Source: Nematostella vectensis | Lineage: Eukaryota; Cnidaria; Anthozoa; Actiniaria; Edwardsiidae | NCBI RefSeq assembly: GCF_932526225.1 | Contig: NC_064044.1 | Location: 7,986,801-8,050,800, forward strand | Length of the DNA: 64,000 nt | Direction of reading: 5' to 3' | Shown: piece after piece, positions 19,965 to 60,756 of the stretch | Layout: every line of letters starts with the position of its first letter | How positions within the stretch are numbered: the stretch's first letter is position 1 | Made by a program: the position numbers and the translations under genes | Notes under the pieces: model-generated | The model's database searches: none | The model's input: the letters and a program-made list of their open reading frames with translations, nothing else | What the model was told of the DNA's origin: nothing

Positions 19965-20554
19965 TCGTGATTGGATTTCTTGCACGCTGGATACGACAAA
20001 AATGGCATTTTCACGATAACCGGAAGCGACAACAATGACTAAAGTCTTCTGTGATTTCACGTCAGAGCTTGGGTCAGCGTGGACTTTGGTTCTCTCCTTT
20101 GCGCGTAAAAATAAAAACCTTGATACGTACTGCAAAAGATCTCTATCACAGAACGACCCAAGAAACGGGGAAAACCCAAACTGGGAAGACTACCGACTCT
20201 CACTTTCTCGAATGCAACACCTTAGGTCCCAGTCTACTCACTGGCGCTTCACCACAGAGTTCCCGGTACAGAACTTCGCCCGGTTATGTCTCGGTTATGT
20301 GTTGAGCTACGACGCTGTCGGGCACCGCAAACAAGTAGAACTCGTCAACATCCGGGGATGTCATCCGGGGATGTCACGGCCCCGTTTTGACAGGTTGACG
20401 GCACATGGCCTCTTCATACTGATAGCACTCTAAAGCTTCTGAGTTCCGTTCGGCTATAGCAGGTTATGTTGCTACCGAGAACAACTTTGGATACTATTGC
20501 CAAACGTACAACCCCGTCTTCCGTGGTACGGCCACACAGGAGAGTACCACATAA
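19965..20554 (+). pseudogene. Broken fibrinogen-like (FReD) domain
   Basis: Reading across frames recovers a fibrinogen-related domain similar to the one in the gene at 48826-50110. It starts with Ser-stop-LDF, where the gene has SCLDF (the Cys codon has become TGA at 19968). Then come GIFTITGSDNN, a one-base frame change near 20034, VFCDFTSELGSAWTLVLSF, VELVNIRGC, at least two more frame changes (about 20385 and 20435), and a C-terminal part AGYVATENNFGYYC ending at TAA (20552-20554). The many lesions make it a pseudogene or relic. No signal-peptide or EGF part was found upstream. It ends about 220 bp before the large satellite. Confidence 0.75.
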
Positions 20555-20775
20555 CTGTAGTTTCGGGCGTATTTGTAGGATCTGGGAGAAGGCCTTATTG
20601 AAGCCACATTTAAAGTAACCTGCCACATTTGCAATAAGGTCGTGACTTATCAGTTGTTATAATGGACGGACCATTAAGTGAAGGGATGGGAGGGGTAAGG
20701 AACGAAAAAAATCATACACGTTGAAAAGCCTGGAAAAATGCAAGCCCAAACCAGACAGAAAATGCATGTACGTCT

Positions 20776-23700
20776 TTGTAATATGGTCGTGCCAAATTTG
20801 TAATAAGGTAGTGCCAAATTTGTAATAAAGTCGTGCCACATTTGTAATAAGGTCGTGCCACATTTGTAATAAGGTCGTGCCACATTTATAATAAGGTCGT
20901 GCCACATTTGTAAGGTCGTGCCATATTTGTAATAAGGTCGTGCCACATTTGTAATAAGGTCGTGCCACATTTATAATAAGGTCGTGTAACATTTGTAAGG
21001 TCGTGCCATATTTGTAATAAGGTCGTACCACATTTGTAATAAGGTCGTGCCACATTTGTAATAAGGTCGTGCCACATTTGTAAGGTCGTGCCATATTTGT
21101 AATAAGGTCGTACCACATTTGTAATAAGGTCGTGCCACATTTGTAATAAGGTCGTACCACATTTGTAATAAGGTCGTGCCACATTTGTAATAAGGTCGTG
21201 CCACATTTGTGAGGTCGTACCACATTTGTAATAAGGTCGTGCCACATTTGTAATAAGGTCGTGCCACATTTGTAAGGTCGTGCCATATTTGAAATAAGGT
21301 CGTGCCACATTTGTAATAAGGTCGTGCCACATTTGTAATAAGGTCGTGCCACATTTTTAATAAGGTCGTGCCACATTTGTAATAAGGTCGTGCCACATTT
21401 GTAATAAGGTCGTGCCATATTTGTAATAAGGTCGTGCCACATTTGTAATAAGGTCGTGCCACATTTGTAATAAGGACGTGCCACATTTGTAATAAGGTCG
21501 TGCCACATTTGTAATAAGGTCGTACCACATTTGTAATAAGGACGTGCCACATTTGTAATAAGGTCGTGCCACATTTGTAATAAGGTCGTTCCATACTTGT
21601 AATAAGGTCGTGCCACATTTGTAATAAGGTCGTGCCATATTTGTAATAAGGTCGTTCCATACTTGTAATAAGGTCGTGCCACATTTGTAATAAGGTCGTG
21701 CCACATTTGTAAGGTCGTGCCATATTTGTAATAAGGTCGTGCCACATTTATAATAAGGTCGTGCCACATTTGTAATAAGGTCATGCCATATTTGTAATAA
21801 GGTCGTGCCACATTTGTAAGGTCGTGCCACATTTGTAAGGTCGTGCCATATTTGTAATAAGGTCGTGCCATATTTGTAAGGTCGTGCCACATTTGTAATA
21901 AGGTCGTACCACATTTGTAATAAGGTCGTGCCATATTTGTAATAAGGTCGTGCCACATTTGTAATAAGGTCGTGCCACATTTGTAATAAGGTCGTGCCAC
22001 ATTTATAATAAGTTCGTGCCACATTTGTAAGGTCGTGCCATATTTGTAATAAGGTCGTGCCACATTTGTAATAAGGTCGTGCCACATTTATAATAAGGTC
22101 GTGTAACATTTGTAAGGTCGTGCCATATTTGTAATAAGGTCGTACCACATTTGTAATAAGGTCGTGCCACATTTGTAATAAGGTCGTGCCACATTTGTAA
22201 GGTCGTGCCATATTTGTAATAAGGTCGTTCCACATTTGTAATAAGGTCGTGCCACATTTGTAATAAGGTCGTACCACATTTGTAATAAGGTCGTGCCACA
22301 TTTGTAATAAGGTCGTACCACATTTGTAATAAGGTCGTGCCATACTTGTAATAAGGTCGTGCCATATTTGTAATACATGGTCATGCCACATTTGTAATAA
22401 GGTCGTGCCACATTTATAATAAGGTCGTGTAACATTTGTGAGGTCGTACCACATTTGTAATAAGGTCGTACCACATTTGTAATAAGGTCGTGCCACATTT
22501 GTAATAAGGTCGTGCCACATTTGTAAGGTCGTGCCACATTTGTAATAAGGTCGTGCCACATTTATAATAAGGTCGTGCCATATTTGAAATAAGGTCGTGC
22601 CATATTTGTAATACATGGTCATGCCACATTTGTAATAAGGTCGTGCCACATTTATAATAAGGTCGTGTAACATTTGTGAGGTCGTACCACATTTGTAATA
22701 AGGTCGTGCCACATTTGTAATAAGGTCGTGCCACATTTGTGAGGTCGTACCACATTTGTAATAAGGTCGTGCCACATTTGTAATAAGGTCGTGCCACATT
22801 TGTAATAAGGTCGTGCCACATTTGTAAGGTCGTGCCATATTTGAAATAAGGTCGTGCCACATTTGTAATAAGGTCGTGCCACATTTGTAATATGGTCGTG
22901 CCACATTTTTAATAAGGTCGTGCCACATTTGTAATAAGGTCGTGCCACATTTGTAAGGTCGTGCCACATTTGTAAGGTCGTGCCATATTTGTAATAAGGT
23001 CGTGCCATATTTGTAAGGTCGTGCCACATTTGTAATAAGGTCGTACCACATTTGTAATAAGGTCGTGCCATATTTGTAATAAGGTCGTGCCACATTTGTA
23101 ATAAGGTCGTGCCATATTTGTAATAAGGTCGTGCCATATTTGTAATAAGGTCGTTCTATACTTGTAATAAGGTCGTGCCACATTTGTAATAAGGTCGTGC
23201 CACATTTGTAAGGTCGTGCCATATTTGTAATAAGGTCGTGCCACATTTATAATAAGGTCGTGCCACATTTGTAATAAGGTCATGCCATATTTGTAATAAG
23301 GTCGTGCCACATTTGTAAGGTCGTGCCATATTTGTAATAAGGTCGTGCCATATTTGTAAGGTCGTGCCACATTTGTAATAAGGTCGTACCACATTTGTAA
23401 TAAGGTCGTGCCATATTTGTAATAAGGTCGTGCCACATTTGTAATAAGGTCGTGCCATATTTGTAATAAGGTCGTGCCATATTTGTAATAAAGTCGTGCC
23501 ATATTTGTAATAAGGTCGTGCCATATTTGTAATAAAGTCGCGCCATATTTGTAAGGTCGTGCCACATTTGTGTAAGGTCGTGCCATATTTGTAATAAGGT
23601 CGTGCCATATTTGTAATAAGGTTGTGTCATATTTGTAATAAAGTCGTGCCATATTTGTAATAAGGTCGTTCCATACTTGTAATAAGGTCGTGCCACATTT

Positions 23701-24955
23701 GTAATAAGGTCGTGCCATATTTGTAATAAGGTCGTGCCACATTTATAATAAGGTCGTGCCACATTTGTAATAAGGTCATGCCATATTTGTAATAAGGTCG
23801 TGCCACATTTGTAAGGTCGTGCCACATTTGTAAGGTCGTGCCATATTTGTAATAAGGTCGTGCCATATTTGTAAGGTCGTGCCACATTTGTAATAAGGTC
23901 GTACCACATTTGTAATAAGGTCGTGCCATATTTGTAATAAGGTCGTGCCACATTTGTAATAAGGTCGTGCCATATTTGTAATAAGGTCGTGCCATATTTG
24001 TAATAAGGTCGTTCTATACTTGTAATAAGGTCGTGCCACATTTGTAATAAGGTCGTGCCACATTTGTAAGGTCGTGCCATATTTGTAATAAGGTCGTGCC
24101 ACATTTATAATAAGGTCGTGCCACATTTGTAATAAGGTCATGCCATATTTGTAATAAGGTCGTGCCACATTTGTAAGGTCGTGCCATATTTGTAATAAGG
24201 TCGTGCCATATTTGTAATAAGGTCGTGCCACATTTGTAATAAGCTAGGCCATATTTGTAATAAGGTCGTGCCACATTTGTAATAAGGTCGTGCCACATTT
24301 GTAATAAGGTCGTACCACATTTGTAATAAGGTCGTGCCATATTTGTAATAAGGTCGTGCCACATTTGTAATAAGGTCGTGCCATATTTGTAATAAGGTCG
24401 TGCCATATTTGTAATAAAGTCGTGCCATATTTGTAATAAGGTCGTGCCATATTTGTAATAAAGTCGCGCCATATTTGTAAGGTCGTGCCATATTTGTAAT
24501 AAGGTCGTGCCATATTTGTAAGGTCGTGCCACATTTGTAATAAGGTCGTACCACATTTGTAATAAGGTCGTGCCATATTTGTAATAAGGTCGTGCCACAT
24601 TTGTAATAAGGTCGTGCCATATTTGTAATAAGGTCGTGCCATATTTGTAATAAGGTCGTTCCATACTTGTAATAAGGTCGTGCCATATTTGTAATAAGGT
24701 CGTGCCATATTTGTAATAAGGTTGTGTCATATTTGTAATAAAGTCGTGCCATATTTGTAATAAGGTCGTGCCACATTTGTAATAAGGTCGTGCCACATTT
24801 GTAATAAGGTCGTGCCACATTTGTAATAAGGTCGTGCCACATTTGTAATAAGGTCGTGCCACATTTGTAATAAGGTCGTGCCATATTTGTAATAAGGTTG
24901 TGTCATATTTGTAATAAAGTCGTGCCATATTTGTAATAAGGTCGTGACACATTTA
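20776..24955. repeat. ~4.2 kb satellite of 22-bp and 19-bp units
   Basis: Roughly 195 head-to-tail copies of ATTTGTAATAAGGTCGTGCC plus AC or AT. A shorter form lacks three bases (ATTTGTAAGGTCGTGCCAC, 19 bp). Single-base variants (CACATTT/CATATTT, GTACCA, ACTTG, TTCTATAC, GTTGTGTCAT, AAAGTCG) recur in the same order, showing larger blocks: TTCTATACTTG lies at 23154 and again at 24012 (858 bp apart) with matching variants after each. Both unit lengths leave remainder 1 on division by 3 and the minus strand lacks stop triplets, so all three minus frames stay open for kilobases. These long frames are not genes. A stray unit lies just upstream near 20620. Confidence 0.97.
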
Positions 24956-24981
24956 TGGGCTGATTCTCTTCTGGCTTTTTA

Positions 24982-25081
24982 ACAAAGGGTACCCTGGTCC
25001 CAGAGCCTCGTGCGTCTCTCTATTTAGTGCCCAGCGAACCTCGCTGGCGCTCGAGACGCTCGAGGCTCTGGGACCAGGGGA
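24982..25081. mobile_element. Short palindromic MITE with 9-bp direct flanks
   Basis: The ends CCCTGGTCCCAGAGCCTCG and CGAGGCTCTGGGACCAGGG are perfect inverted repeats. The direct repeat AACAAAGGG flanks the element (about 24980-24988 and 25082-25090), as expected for a 9-bp target-site duplication. The ends match the long terminal inverted repeats of the element at 30465-31372, so this is probably an internally deleted relative. Confidence 0.75.
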
Positions 25082-25090
25082 AACAAAGGG

Positions 25091-26640
25091 CCGCTGGTCA
25101 TGTAAAACAAAGCAGAGAGCAATGTATTCCATGTGGGAGGGAGGGGGGCTTAGTATAAGTAATATTATGATCCAGCCAATAGATTAGTTGATTTTGGTGA
25201 CTGCTGTGCATGTTTTCCTGTGAAGCCGCACCTATAAGAGAACAGAGCTTGCTGTATAAAAAGCCATCTATGCTGCTTCAATCCATTCCCCTTCCCCTTT
25301 TGTAATCCTTGATACAACTATTATTGATTATAAAAAGATGTAAATTCTGTATTACTTCATTTTTAACAATTATACTCATTTTGCAATGAGGACTAGAGTG
25401 ATTTAAACTGGCCGTTTTATGGTTGCAAACTTTTTCATGATAGAAATGTAAGCTACGGTATATGTTCTTAACGAACCACGTGCGCAGGCCGTACGGATAC
25501 TCGATTATTTTCTCAATTGTTCTATGGTCCAGGTTCGTGGTACAAAAAAGTGGAAAATTCGAGGTTCCATGAGTTACCATGCCTCAGCGAAAGGTAGGCG
25601 AGAACTCAGTTACCGTTCTTATATCCGCTTGTTAAAATTTAACTTAAAGTGGTAGTTATGTAAATGGTGCCTAGTTAAATTCCAGGCTACGCAGGTTCTC
25701 ATATAGGTTATATTCAAGTGCCCTTGTCGTGCAGACCTTTTTTGTTTTTTGTTTTTTGCTTAATACCGGAAGGTACATAATGTGTTAAAGTTTTCAATTC
25801 TTGTATATAGTAAGTGTTATTAAAACTACATATCTTGTAATTGTATTTTGTGTATTCATCATACACTGGATGAAAAGTAATTTTACGCGCAGGACGAACG
25901 CCGCTCTTTTTTCGTGCCGTTCCAAATGCATCAGAGCTGTTGCAGGCCTCAAAATATTTAGGGCGGTACAGGAAAACCTGTGGGGAGGGGGGGAGGGCAC
26001 AGCCACGTCTGTACTGGTCATTTCCTTATCATTTTTTGAAATATAGGGAGGCGGTCAATTCCTTGTGTAATATAAAACATAAATAAGCTTAGTATTGTTT
26101 TGGTAGATAATCCGTTCTTGAGATATTGCAAATTGAAAGACTCTTGATTTGTCTGAAATTGCCCAATTTGGGCGAAATTGCTACTTTTTTTATGATCTAC
26201 GACAACTTTGCTCAATCATATCTCAAGAACGGATCATCTACGAAGGAATACCAAAGCTTATTTTGTTTTATATTTTGCAAGAAACCTCTAGGCAAATTAT
26301 AAACAAAATGTAAGCAAACACAACCTTTCAATTGTAATTTTGTCATTTTCCTGTCGGGACGGGCGCTTTTTGTGCATATATCAAGATATTTATATATTAC
26401 CAGTAATCCATCATCAACGATGCGAGTTTTTTTTTTTTTTTTTTTTTTTAAGGTGCGCAAACATTTTTTGCAATTCAAAGTACTCAATGTATTTTTCACG
26501 ACAAATCAGGATGGATTACAGTTAGCCTTCGTAACAATTTTTTCTAAGGGAAATAGATTTTGAGAAACCGACGGCCCTGCTCGCTTTCACTACGGCCGCC
26601 CAAAGCCTGGACCGAAAGCGCTAAGCTTAAAGATATCCAC
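25091..26640. other. Intergenic stretch upstream of STT3A
   Basis: Contains a reverse-oriented family B element (about 25925-26045) and an inverted-repeat element (26070-26282). No coding exon is supported. Confidence 0.5.
26070..26282. mobile_element. Small inverted-repeat element
   Basis: 26075-26128 and 26216-26278 are diverged reverse complements sharing AATAAGCTT, GTAGAT and ATCCGTTCTTGAGATAT. About 90 bp separate them. Non-coding. Confidence 0.6.
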
Positions 26641-26654
26641 AGGGGGCCCGTAAA

Positions 26655-26817
26655 GCATCACGTGACGAGTCACAGACCCTCTCTCCGCCATCTTGGAAGT
26701 GGAACAAAAGATCGCGCAACGTGTCGCTCTTGCATTTGCGGCGATCGAGTCTTCTCCGCGCAGCAAATAAAGCTACTTAACCGCCGTCTCCCGGTCTCTT
26801 AGCCTCTGCAAGTCGCC
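26655..26817 (+). promoter_or_regulatory. Putative STT3A promoter region
   Basis: A TATA-less, GC-richer stretch directly before the STT3A start. It holds an E-box palindrome TCACGTGA (26658) and a YY1-like CGCCATCTTGG (26686). This composition suits a housekeeping gene. Factor binding is inferred from motif only. Confidence 0.4.
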
Positions 26818-37132
<10,315 letters not shown>

Positions 37133-38480
37133 TAACACATTTTTTTTAAATGTATTCTACTTTAGCAATTGACGCGACTTGCCAGAGAGTTTTGTAAGCA
37201 AAGTCATCTAATAAATAAATATGGTTCACCTTTTAGAATGTGTCTTTCGATCTTAGCACGTTTGCTGGCGCTCTCTTGTACGATTTTATACACTTGTTTT
37301 ATTACAAAAAAAATGCACCCCGAGAATCCATGTGTCCTAATCGATGTTGTCTCTTAGGTATAAAATAAATGAGCAAATAAAAGTTTCAGAAACTTTACCC
37401 ATTTCCATCTTATACTCGTTATACACCTGCATAGTTTTCCCTAGCCTGCTTGCAGGCGGTCCTCGGTGTTATTATCGCGAAAACCCTCTCCGTTCGGTGA
37501 TCGGGCGCCATCTTGTATTTTAAGACGCGTGGTTTCTGGGGGCGAGCGCAAATCCATTACTGTCGAATCCGTTGTATCGCGACCCGCGTTTTCAAAACAC
37601 GATTTGTTTTGGTTTTTTGTTGCGTCTGTAAAACCATTCTGAGCCAGTCTAGCTTTGTGCACTTCCCTGTTATCCTCTGGACGAAAAGCAGACAGTGTCG
37701 CGACAGAAAGCCGGGGAACTGCACTAGGCGAGAGATGGCAAGAACCAATTGGCTTAGAATAATTTGACGGGCGGAACAGAAAATCCCAAAAGACAAAAAC
37801 AAATCGATGTTTTGTAAATGCGGCGTCGTGGTCAATCGTGAAAATATTCAAGCTAGTTACTGGGATTGACTGGAGACTAGACTGAGAGGTTGGTAAGCCT
37901 GTGGTGCGCGCGGTAAACCTGCGTTCTAGTTTGAATAGGATTTCTTGTGACCATATTCTCTCACAGGCTTCCCACCTGCGTCTTTCTCAGTAAAGGATAC
38001 CTAAGGACATTCGAATTAACGCAAATAAACATCTATGAGTCATATTTTCATGCTCTAATTCATGAAATAAACTTAGTTTGGATGTAAATCGTATCCGTTG
38101 TTCTGTTTTTTTTATTCCGAAGAAGCTCAATTTTACGAATTTAGCGATATAAGTTTGTCTCGGATTTTAAGTCGATTCTAAGTATGTCTCATTAACATGG
38201 GTGGCCGGGTGCGAACGCTACCCCTGAAAAATTCATAGTTTACATGTTCATCTGTTTTACTCCAAATAAAATAGGTCGATGCAAAATTGGCCGTGTACGG
38301 AGCGTCTATAGCTCTTTTGTTTTTGGTAGGGAAGACTATCCTGATAATTGCAAGTGTCTCAAGTACTAATAATTTTTTTTTTTTTTTTTTTTTTTGGGGG
38401 GGGGGGGGGGGGGGGAACTCAAGTGACCAAGGGAGGGGGAATGGGCTCCCTTTGTGTGCCTGCGTCTTACCAGCGGAGTC
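37133..38480. other. STT3A 3' end and STT3A-TRMT11 intergenic region
   Basis: AATAAA signals near 37212 and 37371 may end STT3A transcripts. 37440-37860 is richer in CpG with a 136-codon minus-strand frame that I do not recognise and doubt. A T-run and G-run (38370-38414) precede TRMT11. Confidence 0.45.
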
Positions 38481-38493
38481 CCCTAAATCCAAG

Positions 38494-56506
<18,013 letters not shown>

Positions 56507-58700
56507 TGGTGAGGAAATTGTGTAGCTGCACAAAACTCGCAAAAGGGGCAGGAGCTACTCAACTCTATAATACAGAAAGCCCACTAGAGTACGCTTATAC
56601 CCTGGGTACCAGAATCTCCAGACTTCTCCGTCAGACTCTCTCCCCAAGCAAGCCACACCAATTAAAGCAGCTAGCCTATGCCCAGACTTGTAGCCTAGAA
56701 GTTCACACCCAGACAGGGATCCCATGGAGCAAGGCTAAGGCCTGTTTTTATTATGAAAACAATTTGATTTTGCATTTAAGACTAACAAAACAATATTCTA
56801 CATGCTATCTATGCGATCTGGAAAACATTTTTAGTTACCATGACGACATACAGTCCATTAGCAGCCGTCAATAGGTCCAGGTATTCATTAGCATCACAGG
56901 TAGATAATCCCCATCCAGGAAACGTCAACCCTCCAATATCGTCACGTAACATTAAAGAATTTCCATCAATTTCTCCTTTGTTATTGTTTATAGTTGAAAA
57001 TACAACGGCTTTTTCCCAAGAAAACTTCAAAATAATCATCCATGGTTAAAATCTGATACTTTATTAATAATATTTGATTGAAAATTTATCAGTTCCTTGC
57101 TTGAATTAGCGGATGCAAATAGATACTATGTGTGACTCGGCATTGAGCGAGGGAGCATAAAATGGCGGCGTGATTGGCCTTCTGTCTCTGTGAGCCGCCA
57201 TTTTGTCATCCAAGCAAAATACCAAGTGCGAAAAGGAATCCATGTCCATCGCCTTATTTGTGGAAATGCAAACTTTAGCTGGTTATTCTGATATTTTGTC
57301 ACATAAATTGTCTTCGGATATTGATAGAAAACAATAACAAAGGTGTGGCTGACTAGGGCTCTTTAAATGTGCAAAAAGTAGCTACAAAAGAGTCTATTAA
57401 CTTGCCGCCTTTTATTTGCAAATTTTTCATTTGTAGATACTGTGGAAAATCGAGAAAATCGTGATCAAGTCGAGCATGATTTTAGCTAGAGGTTTTTACG
57501 TTATTCGTTTGCCCTAATAATAGTATAAAAATAATACTTAATTTTTACATGCAGAGGTTTTTGCGTCACTCGTTTCCTTTGCTCCAAGCATACAAAGCTT
57601 TCTGTGTCGCAAAAGCATGCGAGCGTTGCAATCGTTTGGCAAGTAAACCCAAGTTTGTAGTATAATTCTCGGGAACCCGAAAATATAAGTTGTGGACCAA
57701 TTTGGAATATACACTTTGTGATATAGGTTTTTTTTCTTAGCATAATAAAACGCATTGTGACTAAGCTGAACCGACTATGCTAAATGATATAAGAAACATT
57801 AATCTGTTTTCATTATAAAAGGTGTCAAGGGTATAAAAAAAATCGGCCTCCGGCGTTAATCATATTTTAGTCAGGCGCCATTTTCATTTCAATCTCATTA
57901 GATAAATAAATATTAAAATTTACAGAGGGATATGTTTGACGCCTGATTTTTTTACTATGTGCGCGTATGCACATATAACAAAAATAACGATTTTAGTTGT
58001 GTTTATGTGATTAAAGGTGTTTTATTTCTAAATTTACAAGTATATTTTTTTACAAAAATTTGCGCGCCAGTCTTTGTTTGCAAAACGAAGGCTTCGCAAA
58101 GGTAAGCAAACAAACGATTACATACGTCAAAATTCTTTTATGCTCCAATATAAAGGCTAAAACACTAAGCTCTAAACCTACTTCTAATTTGATATCTATT
58201 TTTCCGAGTTGTAAGAGTCTCATTAGAGTTTAACCCCGAATTAACCCTACTACCTTTTAATTATATCGTAAACATTCAACTTTACCATCGGACCTCGTGG
58301 CCAAGTGGCTTCCAGGCTCATATATAACACCTTTTTGTTTTCACTGAAATGATTCTTCTATCTCATTTTGTGTTTGTTATAGTCGGTGGTTTTATTTGCT
58401 GACTCCATTTCTGTCTCTGGTCTTTATTGGCTCTCGTTTTATTTGAAGGAAAAGACAATAAGATGTGTGTAATTAACTACATAAACATCCATGGGCAGCA
58501 TTGTGCGTGTACTTCTAAACACACCAGAGAAGTGAGTTTTGAGAGCCGTCTCACCACGTAAGCTATATTATGCCATTTATCATTTCAGCTCCTGGAATTG
58601 AGTTAACTATTGTTTGAGCTTACAACAGAGGGCTGTTGAGAATCTTTGTAGCCTAGAAAAACCGGTCTTTGGTGCTACCATTCAGCTTTTCGTCTTTGAC
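56507..58700. other. TRMT11 3' region and intergenic stretch
   Basis: Includes a copy of the interspersed repeat (about 56960-57190) and AT-rich sequence. A 123-codon plus-strand frame at 56503-56874 overlaps the TRMT11 stop and matches nothing I recognise. Confidence 0.45.
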
Positions 58701-58720
58701 AACAGACATTGCGTTCCCGC

Positions 58721-60725
58721 ATGATGGCAAAGATGGCTAAGACAGTTATACCTCTGCTGTTTTGCTTTCTCGTTAATTCCGCAACTGAGTCTGAAGAACT
58801 CTTGAGAAACGACCCATCAGTAGTGGAGCCAGAAAGGCCACAAATTCAAGACACAAGGCCTGGGGTCTTCTCTATGAAGGCACGCGAAGCACTCGCCATT
58901 ATCGACAAGATTCGCACCGAACAACCCGACTGCGACCGCGTAAGACACATGGATGTCCTCGACATCCAGTACCAAAACACTATCTATAAACTGCAAGCGG
59001 CCATGTCCATCCGGACGGCCAATTTGGTATCAGACATGCTCCCTACAGGGTCGGCTAAAACACTTCCAAACCGACCAAATACCTCTACCTTTTTGACAAA
59101 CCCGGAACTCCTGTACAGTATCGTTCGCAACAATGTTGAAAGTGATGCCTTGATATTTGGGTCTGGGATTATGTTTGTTAGCTATCCTGGTGCAAATAAC
59201 TCTTGGTATGCGCCGTATGCGTACAGAAATTTATGGGACCCATATATAAAAGTCAAGGATTTGTCAACAACATGGAGTTATCTCCATGAGAAATTTGTAT
59301 CTTTTATGATGGCCAAGTCCAAAGATCGACCTTTTCCTGCCAGAAAGACTTACTACTATGAAAGGAGGTAAGAAATCTTTAGCAGTAGTGGCGAATCTAG
59401 AGCCTGGGGCAGGAAGGGGTGGGGGGGGGGGGGGGTATAGGGGTGCCGCCAAGGGACAGTAACACTGACCCTGCTAAGGTCAAAATAACAACACACCCAA
59501 TAAAATCATACCCTCTGTTTAGGACAAAACTGGACAAACGATCGCTTAAATACACCACGAACATAGGAGTCTCACGAGAGAAGGATTTGACGATGATACT
59601 CGGCTTGACAAATGTGAAAGCCAAATTTTATTATCAGATTATGTTGTCAGATTATAGGAATTAAAGAGTCCATCTCTTTAAAGCCTTGTGCTTTATTATA
59701 TTATTTTAGATATAATCATGTCAATAGCAGCTGTGGCAAAAATAATAAACCGAGACTGCCTGTGTGTCGGTGATACTCATGCCAAAGCACCCTCCCCCGG
59801 CAAATCCTGGCATCCCCCACCCCTTCCTCGCAAGACAAATCCTGCATGGTATATATTGATCCATAGGAACAGCTCGTCAGATTTCCCGCCGGTTCTCCTG
59901 AATCACTCATTTGCGGGACCACTGGATGGATTGTGGACTCGCCCGTATTATGAGTGTACAACCTCCCAGGTTTGGCTCATCACGTACACGGTACCAATCA
60001 TAGGGAACTGGGACCCAAGAGGACCGGTTGCGTTTTTGTAAGTTAAGTCTTATCCTGTTGTGGCCCCCAGGGTTTTTCAAAGGATGGTTCAGTCAGCTTT
60101 ATTGTTGTTTTCGTGCAACACAGGAAGACAAGTTAAAATGTTAAATAACCTCTGAAAAGAAAGCTTTATACTTTTTATACCAAATTAAATCGACAAAGTT
60201 TGGAATATTTTCCCAGCTGGTGGCTGAAAGTGGATGTTCTCAAATTAAAATTTATCTAAAAATACAAAAGTCTTCAAACTTCTCAGTTTGGAAAGAGCAA
60301 TCTGATAATTTTGCTTTAAAACAGAGTTTCTTTCTTATATGGTATTTCCAAATGTAGTTATGCCCTTATATGGCATTTTCCTAATGTAGCTATGTCCTTA
60401 TATGGTATTTCCAAATGTAGTTATGCCCTTATATGGTATTTTCCTAATGTATCTGTCCTTATATGGTATTTCCAAATGTAGTTATGCCCTTATATGGTAT
60501 TTCCCAATGTAGCTATGCCCTTATATGGTATTTCGCAGGGGTGTGACAACCATCGATATCGAGCTGACTAATGTGGATATTAACCAGTGCGAGGAGACTT
60601 TAGGAGGGACTTTTCAATTTGGGGTGTTTGCTGGGACTCATCACTGTAAAAATGAAACAACACAGGTACTGTATGCATTTATACAGGCCCGTACCCAGGG
60701 GGGGTGCAGGGGGTGCGAACGCAAC

Positions 60726-60756
<31 letters not shown>

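Noticed and set aside
20657-24952. Open frames of up to 629 codons on the minus strand (MWHDLITNVARPYYKCG-type repeats)
   Set aside because: They are translations of the 22/19-bp satellite. Unit lengths leave remainder 1 modulo 3, so all three frames give the same peptide. No codon bias, start context or splice structure supports a gene.
37441-37851. 136-codon minus-strand frame upstream of TRMT11
   Set aside because: No recognisable domain, lies in CpG-rich promoter-like sequence and overlaps other frames; not supported as a gene.
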